A stretch of 32,830 bases of DNA from Clostridia bacterium (GCA_027314765.1 DAHVAF010000296.1:1-32830), one strand, 5' to 3'. Positions 8,739 to 16,185 are shown, numbered from the stretch's first letter. The notes: generated from the letters alone by a model not told the origin. A program made the numbers and translations.

Positions 8739-9293
8739 GTGGGCGAAAACGACCGGGACGGCCAGGATGGCCAGGGCGCGCAGCCGCGGGACGCGGCGAC
8801 CGGCGAGCGCTCGCGGGCGGCGCGCGGGGGATCCGGCGTGGGCGAGCCGGCCGCAGGCGGCAACGGCCGGGCGGCTGGCGGCGGCGTGGGCAACGGCACC
8901 GGAAGCGGTAACGGAATCGCATCCGGCAACGGCGTGCGCGGCGGCAACGGCCAAGCATCGGGCAACGGCAAGGCGGCGGGCAACGGGGCCCCCATCGGCC
9001 ACGGCAAGGCTGCGGGCAACGGCAAGGCTGCGCGCAACGGGAAGGCTGCGGGCAACGGCAAAGCCGCCGGCAAGGGCCGCGGCAGGGGCGCAGGGAGCGA
9101 CGCGGCGCCGGCTGCCGGCGGACCCAAGGTCAAGGTGCGGCCGCGCCGCCGCAACCGGGGCGCCCTGGTGGCCTTCACCATCGCCCTGCTGGCCTGCCTG
9201 GCCCTGGTCGCCGTCGCGCTGCTGGACGCCGGCACCCTCTGCGGGATGGGCGGCGTGATCCACCGCACGATCCAGGCCTACTGCGCATCCTGA
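8739..9293 (+). CDS. Gly-Asn-Gly-Lys repeat protein with C-terminal membrane helix
   Basis: I do not recognise a family. The 184-residue protein has an acidic, low-complexity start, then a repeat region at about 40-116 built on GNG and GNGKAA units (DNA unit close to GGCAACGGCAAGGCTGCG), a strongly basic stretch KVKVRPRRRNR at 130-140, one membrane helix at about 141-163 and a short Cys-containing tail. The basic stretch before the helix predicts the long repeat on the cytoplasmic side. Lys and Arg density could suit nucleic-acid or polyphosphate binding, but that is guesswork. The GTG at 8739 follows the previous gene by 14 bp with AAGG just upstream, suggesting one transcript. An ATG at 8737 in another frame exists but gives a less plausible protein. 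Confidence 0.6.
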   Translation: MGENDRDGQDGQGAQPRDAATGERSRAARGGSGVGEPAAGGNGRAAGGGVGNGTGSGNGIASGNGVRGGNGQASGNGKAAGNGAPIGHGKAAGNGKAARNGKAAGNGKAAGKGRGRGAGSDAAPAAGGPKVKVRPRRRNRGALVAFTIALLACLALVAVALLDAGTLCGMGGVIHRTIQAYCAS

Positions 9294-9583
9294 GGACTGC
9301 GGCTCACCCAGGGTTCCGGCCCTCATGGTCACGGTACGACGTGCGCCGGGGAGGGCTGCCGTGGCCTGGGCCGGCCACCGGACCCACGGTCATCCGCCGG
9401 CCGGATCTGGCGGTCCAGGCCGGGGCGCGTCACCAACGCCTGGGCAGCGGCCCAACCGACTCCCTGTCGGGCGCGGGCTCTCCGGACCGCTCGGCCGGGG
9501 AGCCGCCGGCCGGCCGAGGCTGGCGATGAGGGCTCGGACGCGTCACACCCGACCAGGACGAACTCCCGCCCGCCCCCGGCACC
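9294..9583. other. Intergenic stretch without recognisable gene
   Basis: Open frames here on both strands have arginine/proline/alanine-rich compositions expected of non-coding high-GC DNA, and none has a good ribosome binding site or a recognisable motif. It lies between two convergent genes. Confidence 0.5.
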
Positions 9584-9613
9584 CGCAGCGGCCGCGCCGG
9601 CGCGGCCGCTGCG
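9584..9613. terminator. Perfect 30-bp palindrome, probable bidirectional terminator
   Basis: The sequence is fully self-complementary over 30 bases (centre between 9598 and 9599; half-site CGCAGCGGCCGCGCC). It starts 16 bases beyond the stop of the Cys-rich protein gene on the minus strand and lies between convergent genes. No U-tract follows on either strand. A very stable RNA hairpin would form from either transcript; as duplex DNA it could also be a dimeric protein site. Confidence 0.7.
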
Positions 9614-9629
9614 CGACACCGGCCCGCAC

Positions 9630-10253
9630 CTACAGGACCTGCGCGGTCGTGCACGCCTCGGGGTAGAGGGGCGACGGCGGGCACGAGAACGGCGGCTGGG
9701 GCGACACCAGGCACGGCGCCGGTGTGCAGAAGCCGTAGCTCGGCACGAGCAGGTTCACCATCGCCACGGACGAGACCAACAGGCAGACTGTCACCGTCGA
9801 GCAGACCTGGCCGTTGAGAATGGCCACGGGGCTCACCGAGCTCGAAGGGACGTTGCAGTCGATCGAGGTTCCCGTCGGGGCGCAGAGCACGATGGTCTTC
9901 ATGAAGCTGAAGCTGCCGGAAAACGTGCAGAGCACTGTGCCCGTGCTGGACGTGATCGTGTAGTCGACCACGACCGTCACCATGAGCGTGACGTCCGCGA
10001 ACCCGGTCGGGGTCCCCTGCGGGTTCAGGATCGGCGTGCTGCCGACGACCGAACAGGACACCGACTGCACGGCGCCTGTCGCCGTCGCCCCCAGGGGGAT
10101 CTCGCAGCAGTGCGACGGGATCGGCGTGCACACGTTGCTGTTGGTGTCCGCCTCAAAGCAGAAGTCGTACACCTTGTTGACCTGGATGCAGTCGATCTCC
10201 GTCGGCGCCGGACACCCGTGGGAACACGGACCGGGTACGACACTGTCGGCCAC
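9630..10253 (-). CDS. Cysteine-rich protein, possibly spore-surface or exported
   Basis: A 207-residue protein with 17 cysteines, starting VADSVVPGPCSHGC and continuing with CIQVNKVYDFCFE. The middle is rich in Val, Thr and Ser in alternating patterns typical of beta-sheet proteins, for example SFSFMKTIVLC and TVTVCLLVSS. From memory, the C-I-x-V-x-K-V-Y-D motif with scattered cysteines occurs in spore-forming Bacillota proteins of unknown role; I could not check this. There is no signal peptide or membrane helix, which would fit a protein assembled from the mother-cell cytoplasm, such as a spore coat component, cross-linked by disulfides. The GTG start at 10253 is supported by GGGAGGA eight to nine bases upstream; the frame extends further upstream only into the 13-bp repeat. 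Confidence 0.7.
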   Translation of the reverse strand: MADSVVPGPCSHGCPAPTEIDCIQVNKVYDFCFEADTNSNVCTPIPSHCCEIPLGATATGAVQSVSCSVVGSTPILNPQGTPTGFADVTLMVTVVVDYTITSSTGTVLCTFSGSFSFMKTIVLCAPTGTSIDCNVPSSSVSPVAILNGQVCSTVTVCLLVSSVAMVNLLVPSYGFCTPAPCLVSPQPPFSCPPSPLYPEACTTAQVL

Positions 10254-10424
10254 TTCAGCGTTCCTCCCTCTCCGCGCGGCTCCGCCTCCGTGGCCGCGCC
10301 TTGTCCGTTCGCATGCTATGGCGGCCGAATCCTTGTGGTTACGGGGCTTGTACGGTGGTCGCCATGGCGCGGGCGCCCCGCGGGCATACCAGGGGGTGGC
10401 AGGAGATTCACCCGCCGAACGGCA
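10254..10424. promoter_or_regulatory. Divergent promoter region, Cys-rich gene versus carboxypeptidase
   Basis: This segment, with the 13-bp repeat after it, separates two divergent genes. It holds the strong ribosome binding site of the minus-strand gene (complement of about 10262-10269). Slightly AT-richer patches occur near 10301-10350, but no -35/-10 pair is convincing. Confidence 0.35.
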
Positions 10425-10511
10425 ATGAAGGCCATGGATGAAGGCCATGGATGAAGGCCATGGATGAAGGCCATGGATGAAGGCCATGGATGAAGGCCAT
10501 GGGTGAAGGCC
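10425..10511. repeat. 13-bp tandem repeat, six full copies plus a partial one
   Basis: Unit ATGAAGGCCATGG repeats perfectly six times (10425-10502) and then once in part with a changed first base (GTGAAGGCC, 10503-10511). Each unit contains two ATG triplets and the palindrome CCATGG. The array ends 17 bases before the carboxypeptidase start codon and so lies in its 5' leader. The period of 13 is not a multiple of three, so successive units present ATG codons in rotating frames. Such short perfect arrays can change copy number by slippage and may alter expression. Confidence 0.97.
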
Positions 10512-10528
10512 CAAAGGGAGGAATCCGC

Positions 10529-12040
10529 ATGGCCGAGGCAGCGCTCGCGCGCCTGCGCGCGGTCCTCACCGAGGTGGACGACCTGCAGCGAGCCGCCGCG
10601 GTCCTGTCCTGGGACCGGCAGACGTACATGCCGCCCGCCGGCGGCGCGGGGCGCGGCGAGCAGCTGGCGACGCTGCAACGGCTGGCCCACGCGCGCTTCA
10701 CCTCGCCCGAGGTGGGCGAGCTGCTCGAAGGACTTCGCGACTGGGCCGGCGCCCAGCCGTACGACTCGTTCGAGGCGAGCCTGGTGCGGGTGACCCGCCG
10801 TGACTATGACCTGATGACCAAGCTGCCCGGCGAGCTGGTGGCTGAGCTGGCGCGGGCGGAGGCCGCCGCCTTCGACGCATGGCACGCCGGACGCTCCGAG
10901 CGCGCCTGGCAGCCCTTCCTGGCCCCGTTCGCCCACCTGGTGGGCCTCTGCCGTCAGGCCGCCGACCACATCGGCTGGCAGGACAGTCCGTTCGACGCCC
11001 TCCTGCGGTCGCATGAGCCGGGTATGACCTACGCCCGCCTCGATCAGCTGTTCACGCGGCTCAAGGAGGTGCTGGTCCCGCTGACCCACGCCGTCGCCGC
11101 CCGCGCCGACCGGGTCAGCGATGCCGTCCTTCAGCAGCCCTACGACGAGGCGCGCCAGTGGACGCTCACGCTGCAGGCCGTGGCCGTCGTGGGTTTTGAC
11201 GCCACCGAGCGGGGCAGGCAGGACCGCTCGGTCCACCCGTTCACCACGAGCTTTTGCAGCGAGGATGTGCGGATCACCACCCGCCTTGACCCGAGCCACC
11301 TCGGGCACGGCCTCTTCGCCTCCCTGCACGAGGCCGGCCACGGGCTCTACGAGCAGGGCATCCCGGCCGCCCTGTGGCGCACCCCGCTCGGCGTCGGCGC
11401 GTCCGGCGGCGTGCACGAGTCCCAGTCCCGGCTCTGGGAGAACGTGATCGGCCGCAGCCGCGGCTTCTGGACCTTCTTTCTGCCGAGGGCGGCGGCGCTC
11501 TTTCCGGACCAGCTGGGGGGCACCGACGTCGAGGCGATGTACCGGGCCGTCAACCGGGCCGGGCCCTCGTTCATCCGTGTCGAGGCCGACGAGGTCACCT
11601 ACAACCTGCACATCATCCTGCGGTGCGAGCTCGAGCAGGCCCTGCTCCGCGGCGACCTCGCCCCGGATGACGTGCCCGGGGCCTGGGCGGAGAAGATGCG
11701 GGCCTACCTCGGCCTCACGCCGCCGGACGATCTGGTGGGCGCCCTGCAGGATGTGCACTGGACCGGCGGCCCCACGGCCGGCTTCGCCGGCTACACCCTG
11801 GGCAACGTGATGTCGCTCCAGCTTTACGAGCGCGCCATGGCCGACCACCCCGGCATCCCGGACGCCGTCCAAGCCGGGAACACGGAGGAACTACGAACGT
11901 GGATGCGTGACCACGTGCATAGTTACGGCAGCAAGCTGACCCCGGAGGAGCTGCTGCAGCAGGCCACCGGGCGCGGGCTGGACCCGGAGCCCTACCTCCG
12001 GTACATCCAGGGGAAGTACGCCGAAATCTACGATTTGTGA
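10529..12040 (+). CDS. Carboxypeptidase M32 (Taq type), thermostable carboxypeptidase 1 family
   Basis: A 503-residue zinc metallocarboxypeptidase that removes C-terminal amino acids from peptides in the cytoplasm. All M32 marks are present: HPF at 236-238, DVRITTR at 246-252, the zinc-binding HEAGH at 267-271, and HESQSRLWEN at 296-305 whose Glu297 completes the metal site. Length matches the family (about 500). I chose ATG 10529 because AAAGGGAGGA lies seven bases upstream and the protein then begins MAEAALARLRAV as in relatives; an in-frame ATG at 10490 inside the 13-bp repeat would add 13 unlikely residues. Divergent from the Cys-rich gene and convergent with an S9 peptidase gene. Confidence 0.96.
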   Translation: MAEAALARLRAVLTEVDDLQRAAAVLSWDRQTYMPPAGGAGRGEQLATLQRLAHARFTSPEVGELLEGLRDWAGAQPYDSFEASLVRVTRRDYDLMTKLPGELVAELARAEAAAFDAWHAGRSERAWQPFLAPFAHLVGLCRQAADHIGWQDSPFDALLRSHEPGMTYARLDQLFTRLKEVLVPLTHAVAARADRVSDAVLQQPYDEARQWTLTLQAVAVVGFDATERGRQDRSVHPFTTSFCSEDVRITTRLDPSHLGHGLFASLHEAGHGLYEQGIPAALWRTPLGVGASGGVHESQSRLWENVIGRSRGFWTFFLPRAAALFPDQLGGTDVEAMYRAVNRAGPSFIRVEADEVTYNLHIILRCELEQALLRGDLAPDDVPGAWAEKMRAYLGLTPPDDLVGALQDVHWTGGPTAGFAGYTLGNVMSLQLYERAMADHPGIPDAVQAGNTEELRTWMRDHVHSYGSKLTPEELLQQATGRGLDPEPYLRYIQGKYAEIYDL

Positions 12041-12062
12041 GCGGCGCCCTGCGGCGCCGCTC
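12039..12062. terminator. Hairpin between convergent carboxypeptidase and S9 genes
   Basis: Perfect 10-bp stem GAGCGGCGCC / GGCGCCGCTC with loop CTGC. It begins inside the TGA stop of the carboxypeptidase gene and ends 12 bp before the stop of the convergent S9 gene. No U-tract. It is placed to serve both transcripts. Confidence 0.65.
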
Positions 12063-12074
12063 GTCCAGGCGTGT

Positions 12075-13856
12075 CTAGCCGAGGTAGCGGCCGTACCAGG
12101 AGCGCACCCGGTGCAGGACGTCGAGTTGGTGCGCCCGCTCGCGGAAGCCGTGCGGCTCCCGCGGGTACACCACCAGCTCGGCCGCGCAGCCGGCGTCCCG
12201 CAGCGCGCGGTAGAAGCCGATCCCCTGGTTGACCGGCACGCGGGCGTCCTCGCGGCCGTGCAGGATCAGGGCCGGGGTGCGGGCCGCCCGCGCGAAGGAG
12301 ATCGGGCTGATCAGGGCGGCCGGGTGGGGGCCGCTTCCGTCCCAGGGCCGGCCGCCGCCAAGCGCCGCCTCGAACGTGGCCATGTCGGAGTTCATGACCA
12401 TCGCGTTCCAGTCGCTGACCCCGGCGCCGATGACGGCGGCGCGGAACCGGGCTGTCTGGGTGATGGCCCAGGCGGACATGAACCCGCCCTGGCTCCAGCC
12501 GCCGATCGCCAGGCGCGCGGGGTCGGCGATGCCGCGCGCGACGGCGGTATCCACCGCGGTGAGCACGTCCTGCCAATCCTCGCGCCCGACCCGTCCGCGG
12601 GCGGAGGCCGCGAACGCCTCCCCGTGGCCCAGGCCGCCCCGGTAGTTCGGCTGCAGCACCGCATAGCCGCTGGCGGCGAGCCACTGGCTCCAGCCCGCGG
12701 CGCCGGGGGCCGGGTTGATGCCGGGGGTGACGCGGCCGTATGGGCCGCCGTGGACGAGGCAGACGGTGGGCAGGGGCATCTTGGCCGCCCCGGGCGGCAG
12801 GGTCAGCACGCCGTCGAGGGCCAGCCCGTCGGCGCCCTTCCAGAGGAAGGGTTCCTGGCGCCCCCAGGCCACGTCGGCGAACCCGTGCCTGGCCACGCTG
12901 CGGCCGTCGATGCAGACCTCCGGCGGCCGGTCGGGGTAGGCGACCACCGCCGCCCAGTGCTCGCCGGCCACGCTCGCGTCGCGCAGGTCGGCCTCCCCGG
13001 CGGCTGGCGCCCAGATCGGGGTGGCGGCGCCAGTCTCGGGCGCGATGCGGACCAGGACCGTGGTGAGGCCGCGCGCGACCAGGGCCGCCAGGTCTTCGGG
13101 CCCGTCCCCGCAGAGCCCGGCGAGGCAGTCCTCGTCGCCGCCGGCCACCCGCGCGGGCGGGTCGAGGCGGTAGAGGCAGCTGGACGAGCAGGGCGCCATG
13201 GCGACGGAGCCCGTGTGGAAGATGCCGCCCGGCAGCCAGCGCAGGGCGCCCGGCGAGGCGGCCAGGCGGGCCAGGCTGCGGCCGCCCGTCGTCTCCACGC
13301 TGCAGGGCTGGGTGGCCGCGTCCAGCTCCGGTGAGGGACGCGCCACGAAGACGAGCTCGGCGCCGTCCGGTGACCAGGCGAACGCGCCCACGTGGCGCGG
13401 CTCCCCGAAGAGGGTCTGCGCCGGCCCGCCGGCCACCGCGACGGCGCGCAGGCGGTGGACGGGCGGATCCTCGCCGTCGACCTGGGGGTCGGGCGGATCG
13501 TGGGGATCGGGCGCCGTGAAGGCGATGCGATCACCTCGGGGCGACCAGGCGAACGCGTGCACCCCGCCCGGCTCGTCCGTCAGCTGGCGGGCCTCGCCGC
13601 CCCCGGTCGCCGGCAGAAGGTAGATCTGAGCCTTGCCCGTGCGGTCGGAGCGGAACGCCAGGGTGCGGCCGTCCGGCGACCAGCGCGGCTGATCGTCGGC
13701 GCCCTCGCCCCAGCTGAAGCGGTCGCCGTTCACCCAGATGGCGCTGCGGGTGCCCTTTTTGACGACGTATGCCGCCCGGCGGCCATCCGGAGCCAGGCGG
13801 ATGTCGGAAAGCTGCGGCGCGTCGACGAGCAGCTCCGCGGTCAGCTCAATATCCAT
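12075..13856 (-). CDS. S9 family peptidase (prolyl oligopeptidase / acylaminoacyl peptidase-like)
   Basis: A 593-residue serine peptidase for short peptides. The N-terminal two thirds contain PD40/WD40-like propeller strands with repeated WSPDG-type motifs (PRWSPDGRTLAF, FAWSPRGDRIAF, FAWSPDGAELVF). The C-terminal alpha/beta-hydrolase domain has the nucleophile Ser455 in GGWSQGGF, Asp537 in HGREDARVP and His569 in PREPHGF, and the CLVHGGPYG oxyanion segment. It has no signal peptide, so it should act in the cytoplasm, where its propeller limits access to peptides. The ATG at 13856 starts MDIELTAELL; I see no clear ribosome binding site. It is divergent from a second, different S9 gene across 87 bp. 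Confidence 0.92.
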   Translation of the reverse strand: MDIELTAELLVDAPQLSDIRLAPDGRRAAYVVKKGTRSAIWVNGDRFSWGEGADDQPRWSPDGRTLAFRSDRTGKAQIYLLPATGGGEARQLTDEPGGVHAFAWSPRGDRIAFTAPDPHDPPDPQVDGEDPPVHRLRAVAVAGGPAQTLFGEPRHVGAFAWSPDGAELVFVARPSPELDAATQPCSVETTGGRSLARLAASPGALRWLPGGIFHTGSVAMAPCSSSCLYRLDPPARVAGGDEDCLAGLCGDGPEDLAALVARGLTTVLVRIAPETGAATPIWAPAAGEADLRDASVAGEHWAAVVAYPDRPPEVCIDGRSVARHGFADVAWGRQEPFLWKGADGLALDGVLTLPPGAAKMPLPTVCLVHGGPYGRVTPGINPAPGAAGWSQWLAASGYAVLQPNYRGGLGHGEAFAASARGRVGREDWQDVLTAVDTAVARGIADPARLAIGGWSQGGFMSAWAITQTARFRAAVIGAGVSDWNAMVMNSDMATFEAALGGGRPWDGSGPHPAALISPISFARAARTPALILHGREDARVPVNQGIGFYRALRDAGCAAELVVYPREPHGFRERAHQLDVLHRVRSWYGRYLG

Positions 13857-13862
13857 GGCCGC

Positions 13863-13920
13863 GGCTTCGGCGGCCGGCGCCCGACTCCTCCGCCGAGGAG
13901 TCGGATGGCCGGGTGCCGAA
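13863..13920. promoter_or_regulatory. Large inverted repeat between divergent S9 peptidase genes
   Basis: The core is a perfect 10-bp stem, CCGACTCCTC (13881-13890) and GAGGAGTCGG (13895-13904), with loop CGCC. Flanking arms CTTCGGCGGCCGGC and GCCGGGTGCCGAAG extend the symmetry with two mismatches. The element fills most of the 87-bp gap between the two start codons, so it may be an operator shared by both genes or an mRNA leader hairpin. Confidence 0.6.
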
Positions 13921-13943
13921 GTCAGCCAGAGGGGGAACCGACC

Positions 13944-15125
13944 ATGCGGGCCCTGGTCCCGGCCGACGTCGTCCGGCTCCGAAACGTCGTCGACGTGCAG
14001 GTTTCGCCGGACGGGGGGCGGGTCGCCCACGTGGTCGAGTGGTGCGATCCGGAGGCGGACGCCATGCGCTCCGCCATCTGGATCGACGGCCGGCGGGCCA
14101 CCTGGGGCGGCCGGCGCGAAGGCTCGCCGCGGTGGTCGCCGGACGGCGGCAGCCTCTGCTTCGTCTCCGATCGCTCCGGGCGGCCCGAGATCTGGGTGCT
14201 GCCCGTCGCATCCGGCGGCGAGGCGCGGCGCGTCACCGAGAGCCCCCACGCGCCGGAGCAGCCGGCGTGGTCGCCGGATGGCCGCACGCTGCTGTACAGC
14301 GCCCGGAAAGTGGAGCGCTCCGAGCACGTAAGGCCACAAGTAGTTACGCGCCTGCGATACCTGCTGAATGGTCGCCACTACGTGGGTGACGGCTTCTGGC
14401 AGGCCTTCTCCGTTCCGGCCGCCGGCGGCGACTCGCGTCAGCTCACGGCGGATGGCTGGCATCACCTCCACCCCGCCTGGTCGCCCGACGGGGCGCGGAT
14501 CGCCTTCTGCACGACGCGCAACCCGGACTGGGACCTGGAGTGGGTCTGGGACGTCCATACGGCCGCGTCGGCCGACGGCGGCGACCTGCGCCGGATCACG
14601 GCGGGCGGCGGCGTCTGCCTTGCGCCGGCCTTCTCCCCGGATGGGCGGCAGATCGCCTACCTCTTCAACGCCAACCCGACGACGGGCAGCACGGTCGACT
14701 ACCATGTCTGGGTCGTGGGGGCGGACGGGAGCGGGGCGCGGGACCTGACCGGCGACCTCGACCGCGGCGCCCTCGGACGTGAGCCGCCTGCGGCCCAGCC
14801 CGCGCCGATTTGGTCCCCGGACGGGCGGCACCTGACATGGGTCTGCCGGGACGGCGGGGTCGCGCGGATCGTGCGCACGGCCCTGGACGGCGAGGCCACC
14901 TCCGGGGCGCGGTTCGCGCCGGCCGGCGGCGAGCCGAGCGGCCGCCACGCAGCAATCGGTCCCGCCGAAGGCGCCGCAAGCTGGCCGAGCGCGTCCGCCG
15001 ACGGCCGGCGGCTCGTGTTCGCCTACAGCGACGCCCACCGGCCGCCCGAGGCATGCGACGTCGATGGCAGCCGCCTGAGCGATGAGAACGCGTGGTTGTC
15101 CGAGGTGCGCACGGTCGCGCCGTAG
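13944..15125 (+). CDS. S9 family peptidase, N-terminal propeller part (ends at in-frame TAG)
   Basis: A 393-residue open frame made of PD40/WD40-like propeller repeats (PRWSPDGGSLCFVSDRSG, PAWSPDGRTLLY, PAWSPDGARIAF, PAFSPDGRQIAY, PIWSPDGRHLTW), with ATG at 13944 preceded by AGAGGGGGAA. The frame stops at TAG 15123-15125, exactly where the propeller should pass into the hydrolase domain; the same frame continues after the stop into that domain. The stop lies in the context GTCGCGCCG-TAG-CGCCTGCGG, and relatives would be expected to read something like AP-E-RLRL, so a single GAG to TAG change would explain it. As it stands this part alone has no catalytic residues. Broken gene, sequencing error or recoded amber codon are the options. 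Confidence 0.85.
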   Translation: MRALVPADVVRLRNVVDVQVSPDGGRVAHVVEWCDPEADAMRSAIWIDGRRATWGGRREGSPRWSPDGGSLCFVSDRSGRPEIWVLPVASGGEARRVTESPHAPEQPAWSPDGRTLLYSARKVERSEHVRPQVVTRLRYLLNGRHYVGDGFWQAFSVPAAGGDSRQLTADGWHHLHPAWSPDGARIAFCTTRNPDWDLEWVWDVHTAASADGGDLRRITAGGGVCLAPAFSPDGRQIAYLFNANPTTGSTVDYHVWVVGADGSGARDLTGDLDRGALGREPPAAQPAPIWSPDGRHLTWVCRDGGVARIVRTALDGEATSGARFAPAGGEPSGRHAAIGPAEGAASWPSASADGRRLVFAYSDAHRPPEACDVDGSRLSDENAWLSEVRTVAP

Positions 15126-15884
15126 CGCCTGCGGCTGCCCACAGATGATGGCCTGGGCTTTGAGTCCCTGCTCTGGCTGCCGCAGGGATCGCAGGGGCCC
15201 CGTCCGCTTCTGGTCGAGATTCACGGCGGCCCGCACGGCGCCTCCGGCCCGGCCTTCGCGCCCCGCACGCAGATGCTGGTGGGCGCGGGCTTCGCCGTGG
15301 TGGCCGTGAACTACCGTGGCTCCGGCGGCTACGGGCAGGGCTTCGCCGACCGGATCCACGCCAATTGGGGCGTCCTGGAGCACGCCGACTGCATGGCGGC
15401 CGTCGACCACCTTGTCGCCGCCGGTGTGGCCGACCCCACTCGGCTGGGCGTGTTCGGCGGCTCATACGGCGGCTTCATGACGAACTATGTAATCACCCAT
15501 ACGGAACGGTTTGGCGCCGCCGTGAGCATGTCGACGATCGCGAGCCTGCAGACGCTCGCCTACACCATCGACCACTGGGAGTCGATCGCGACGGACCAGG
15601 GCGGCCCGCCGTACGCGCAGCCGGAATACTACGCGGAGCACTCGCCCATCACGCACGTGGCGAGGGTGCGCACGCCGCTCCTGATCCTGCACGGCGAGCT
15701 CGACGACACGTGCCCGGTCGGCGAGGCGGATCAGTTCTTCGCCGCGCTGCGCATGCAGCGCAAGGAGGTCATGCTTGTGCGCTACCCGGGCGAGGCCCAT
15801 GGCTTCATAATGGGTGGCCGCCCGGAGACGCGGCGCGATGCGCATGCGCGGCTGCTGGCCTGGTTTGTGGAACACCTTGGCTGA
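15126..15884 (+). CDS. S9 family peptidase, C-terminal catalytic part (after in-frame TAG)
   Basis: The 252 codons after the TAG, in the same frame, encode a complete prolyl-oligopeptidase catalytic domain: EIHGGPHG, NYRGSGGYG, nucleophile Ser in GGSYGGF (residue 507 if the TAG is counted as one residue), Asp587 in HGELDD and His619 in GEAHGF. There is no start codon right after the TAG. The first in-frame ATG is at 15273, but starting there would remove the first strands and the oxyanion HGGP segment, so independent expression as an active enzyme is unlikely. Conservation of the whole domain with no other damage suggests the stop is recent or is an error. Joined, the product would be about 646 residues, a normal S9 length. 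Confidence 0.85.
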   Translation, partial: RLRLPTDDGLGFESLLWLPQGSQGPRPLLVEIHGGPHGASGPAFAPRTQMLVGAGFAVVAVNYRGSGGYGQGFADRIHANWGVLEHADCMAAVDHLVAAGVADPTRLGVFGGSYGGFMTNYVITHTERFGAAVSMSTIASLQTLAYTIDHWESIATDQGGPPYAQPEYYAEHSPITHVARVRTPLLILHGELDDTCPVGEADQFFAALRMQRKEVMLVRYPGEAHGFIMGGRPETRRDAHARLLAWFVEHLG

Positions 15885-15903
15885 GATGGGACAGGGAGGG
15901 CGC

Positions 15904-16185
15904 ATGCGGACACGAGCGCTGCCATACGCTTTCCGCAATGGAGGCGGTGGCGTGGGGCGGGCACGGATCCGGCGGCTGCACGCGGTGGAGGGCGCGCGCC
16001 TGCCCCAGGCGAGCCTGGTCGGCAGGGTGGCCAAGCGGCTGCGCTGCGACCGAGCGACGGCGGAGCGCGCCGTCGCGGCGATTCTCCAGGCCTCGGGCGA
16101 CGCGATGCGCCGCGGCGAGACGGTGGACCCGGGGCACAGCCTCGGCCTCCAAATCCGGCTGCGGCGCGGCGATCCGCGCTCCTGA
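15904..16185 (+). CDS. Small HU/IHF-like DNA-binding protein (divergent, short)
   Basis: A 93-residue basic protein. Its segment from about residue 34, LPQASLVGRVAKRLRCDRAT, followed by AERAVAAILQASGDAMRRGE, matches the pattern of the N-terminal helices of HU proteins (x-eLi-xvA-x-x-tgls-x-x-a-x-x-al-x-x-l-x-x-al-x-x-Ge). After the RRGETVDPG turn the normal beta arm is missing or shortened (HSLGLQIRLRRG only). The N-terminal 30 residues are arginine-rich and unlike HU. ATG at 15904 has CAGGGAGGG five bases upstream. It starts 19 bp after the S9 catalytic part, so it may be on the same transcript. A DNA-binding or nucleoid role is inference. Confidence 0.5.
   Translation: MRTRALPYAFRNGGGGVGRARIRRLHAVEGARLPQASLVGRVAKRLRCDRATAERAVAAILQASGDAMRRGETVDPGHSLGLQIRLRRGDPRS

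Noticed and set aside
7659-9332. 557-codon minus-strand frame with repeated AVARSL-like text
   Set aside because: The repeat comes from the opposite strand of the GNG-repeat gene and of the BtuF-like gene; no ribosome binding site or domain is visible.
10425-10511. CRISPR array
   Set aside because: The units are 13 bp and directly abutting, with no spacers and no cas genes.
10254-10514. Extending the Cys-rich protein upstream through the 13-bp repeat (HPWPSSMAFIHGL repeats)
   Set aside because: A strong GGGAGGA at the right distance from GTG 10253 fixes the start, and the extension is only translated repeat and intergenic DNA.
13944-15125. Selenocysteine or pyrrolysine insertion at the S9 stop
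   Set aside because: The codon is TAG, not TGA, no S9 peptidase is known to me to carry pyrrolysine, and the position is a linker; kept only as a remote option in the finding.
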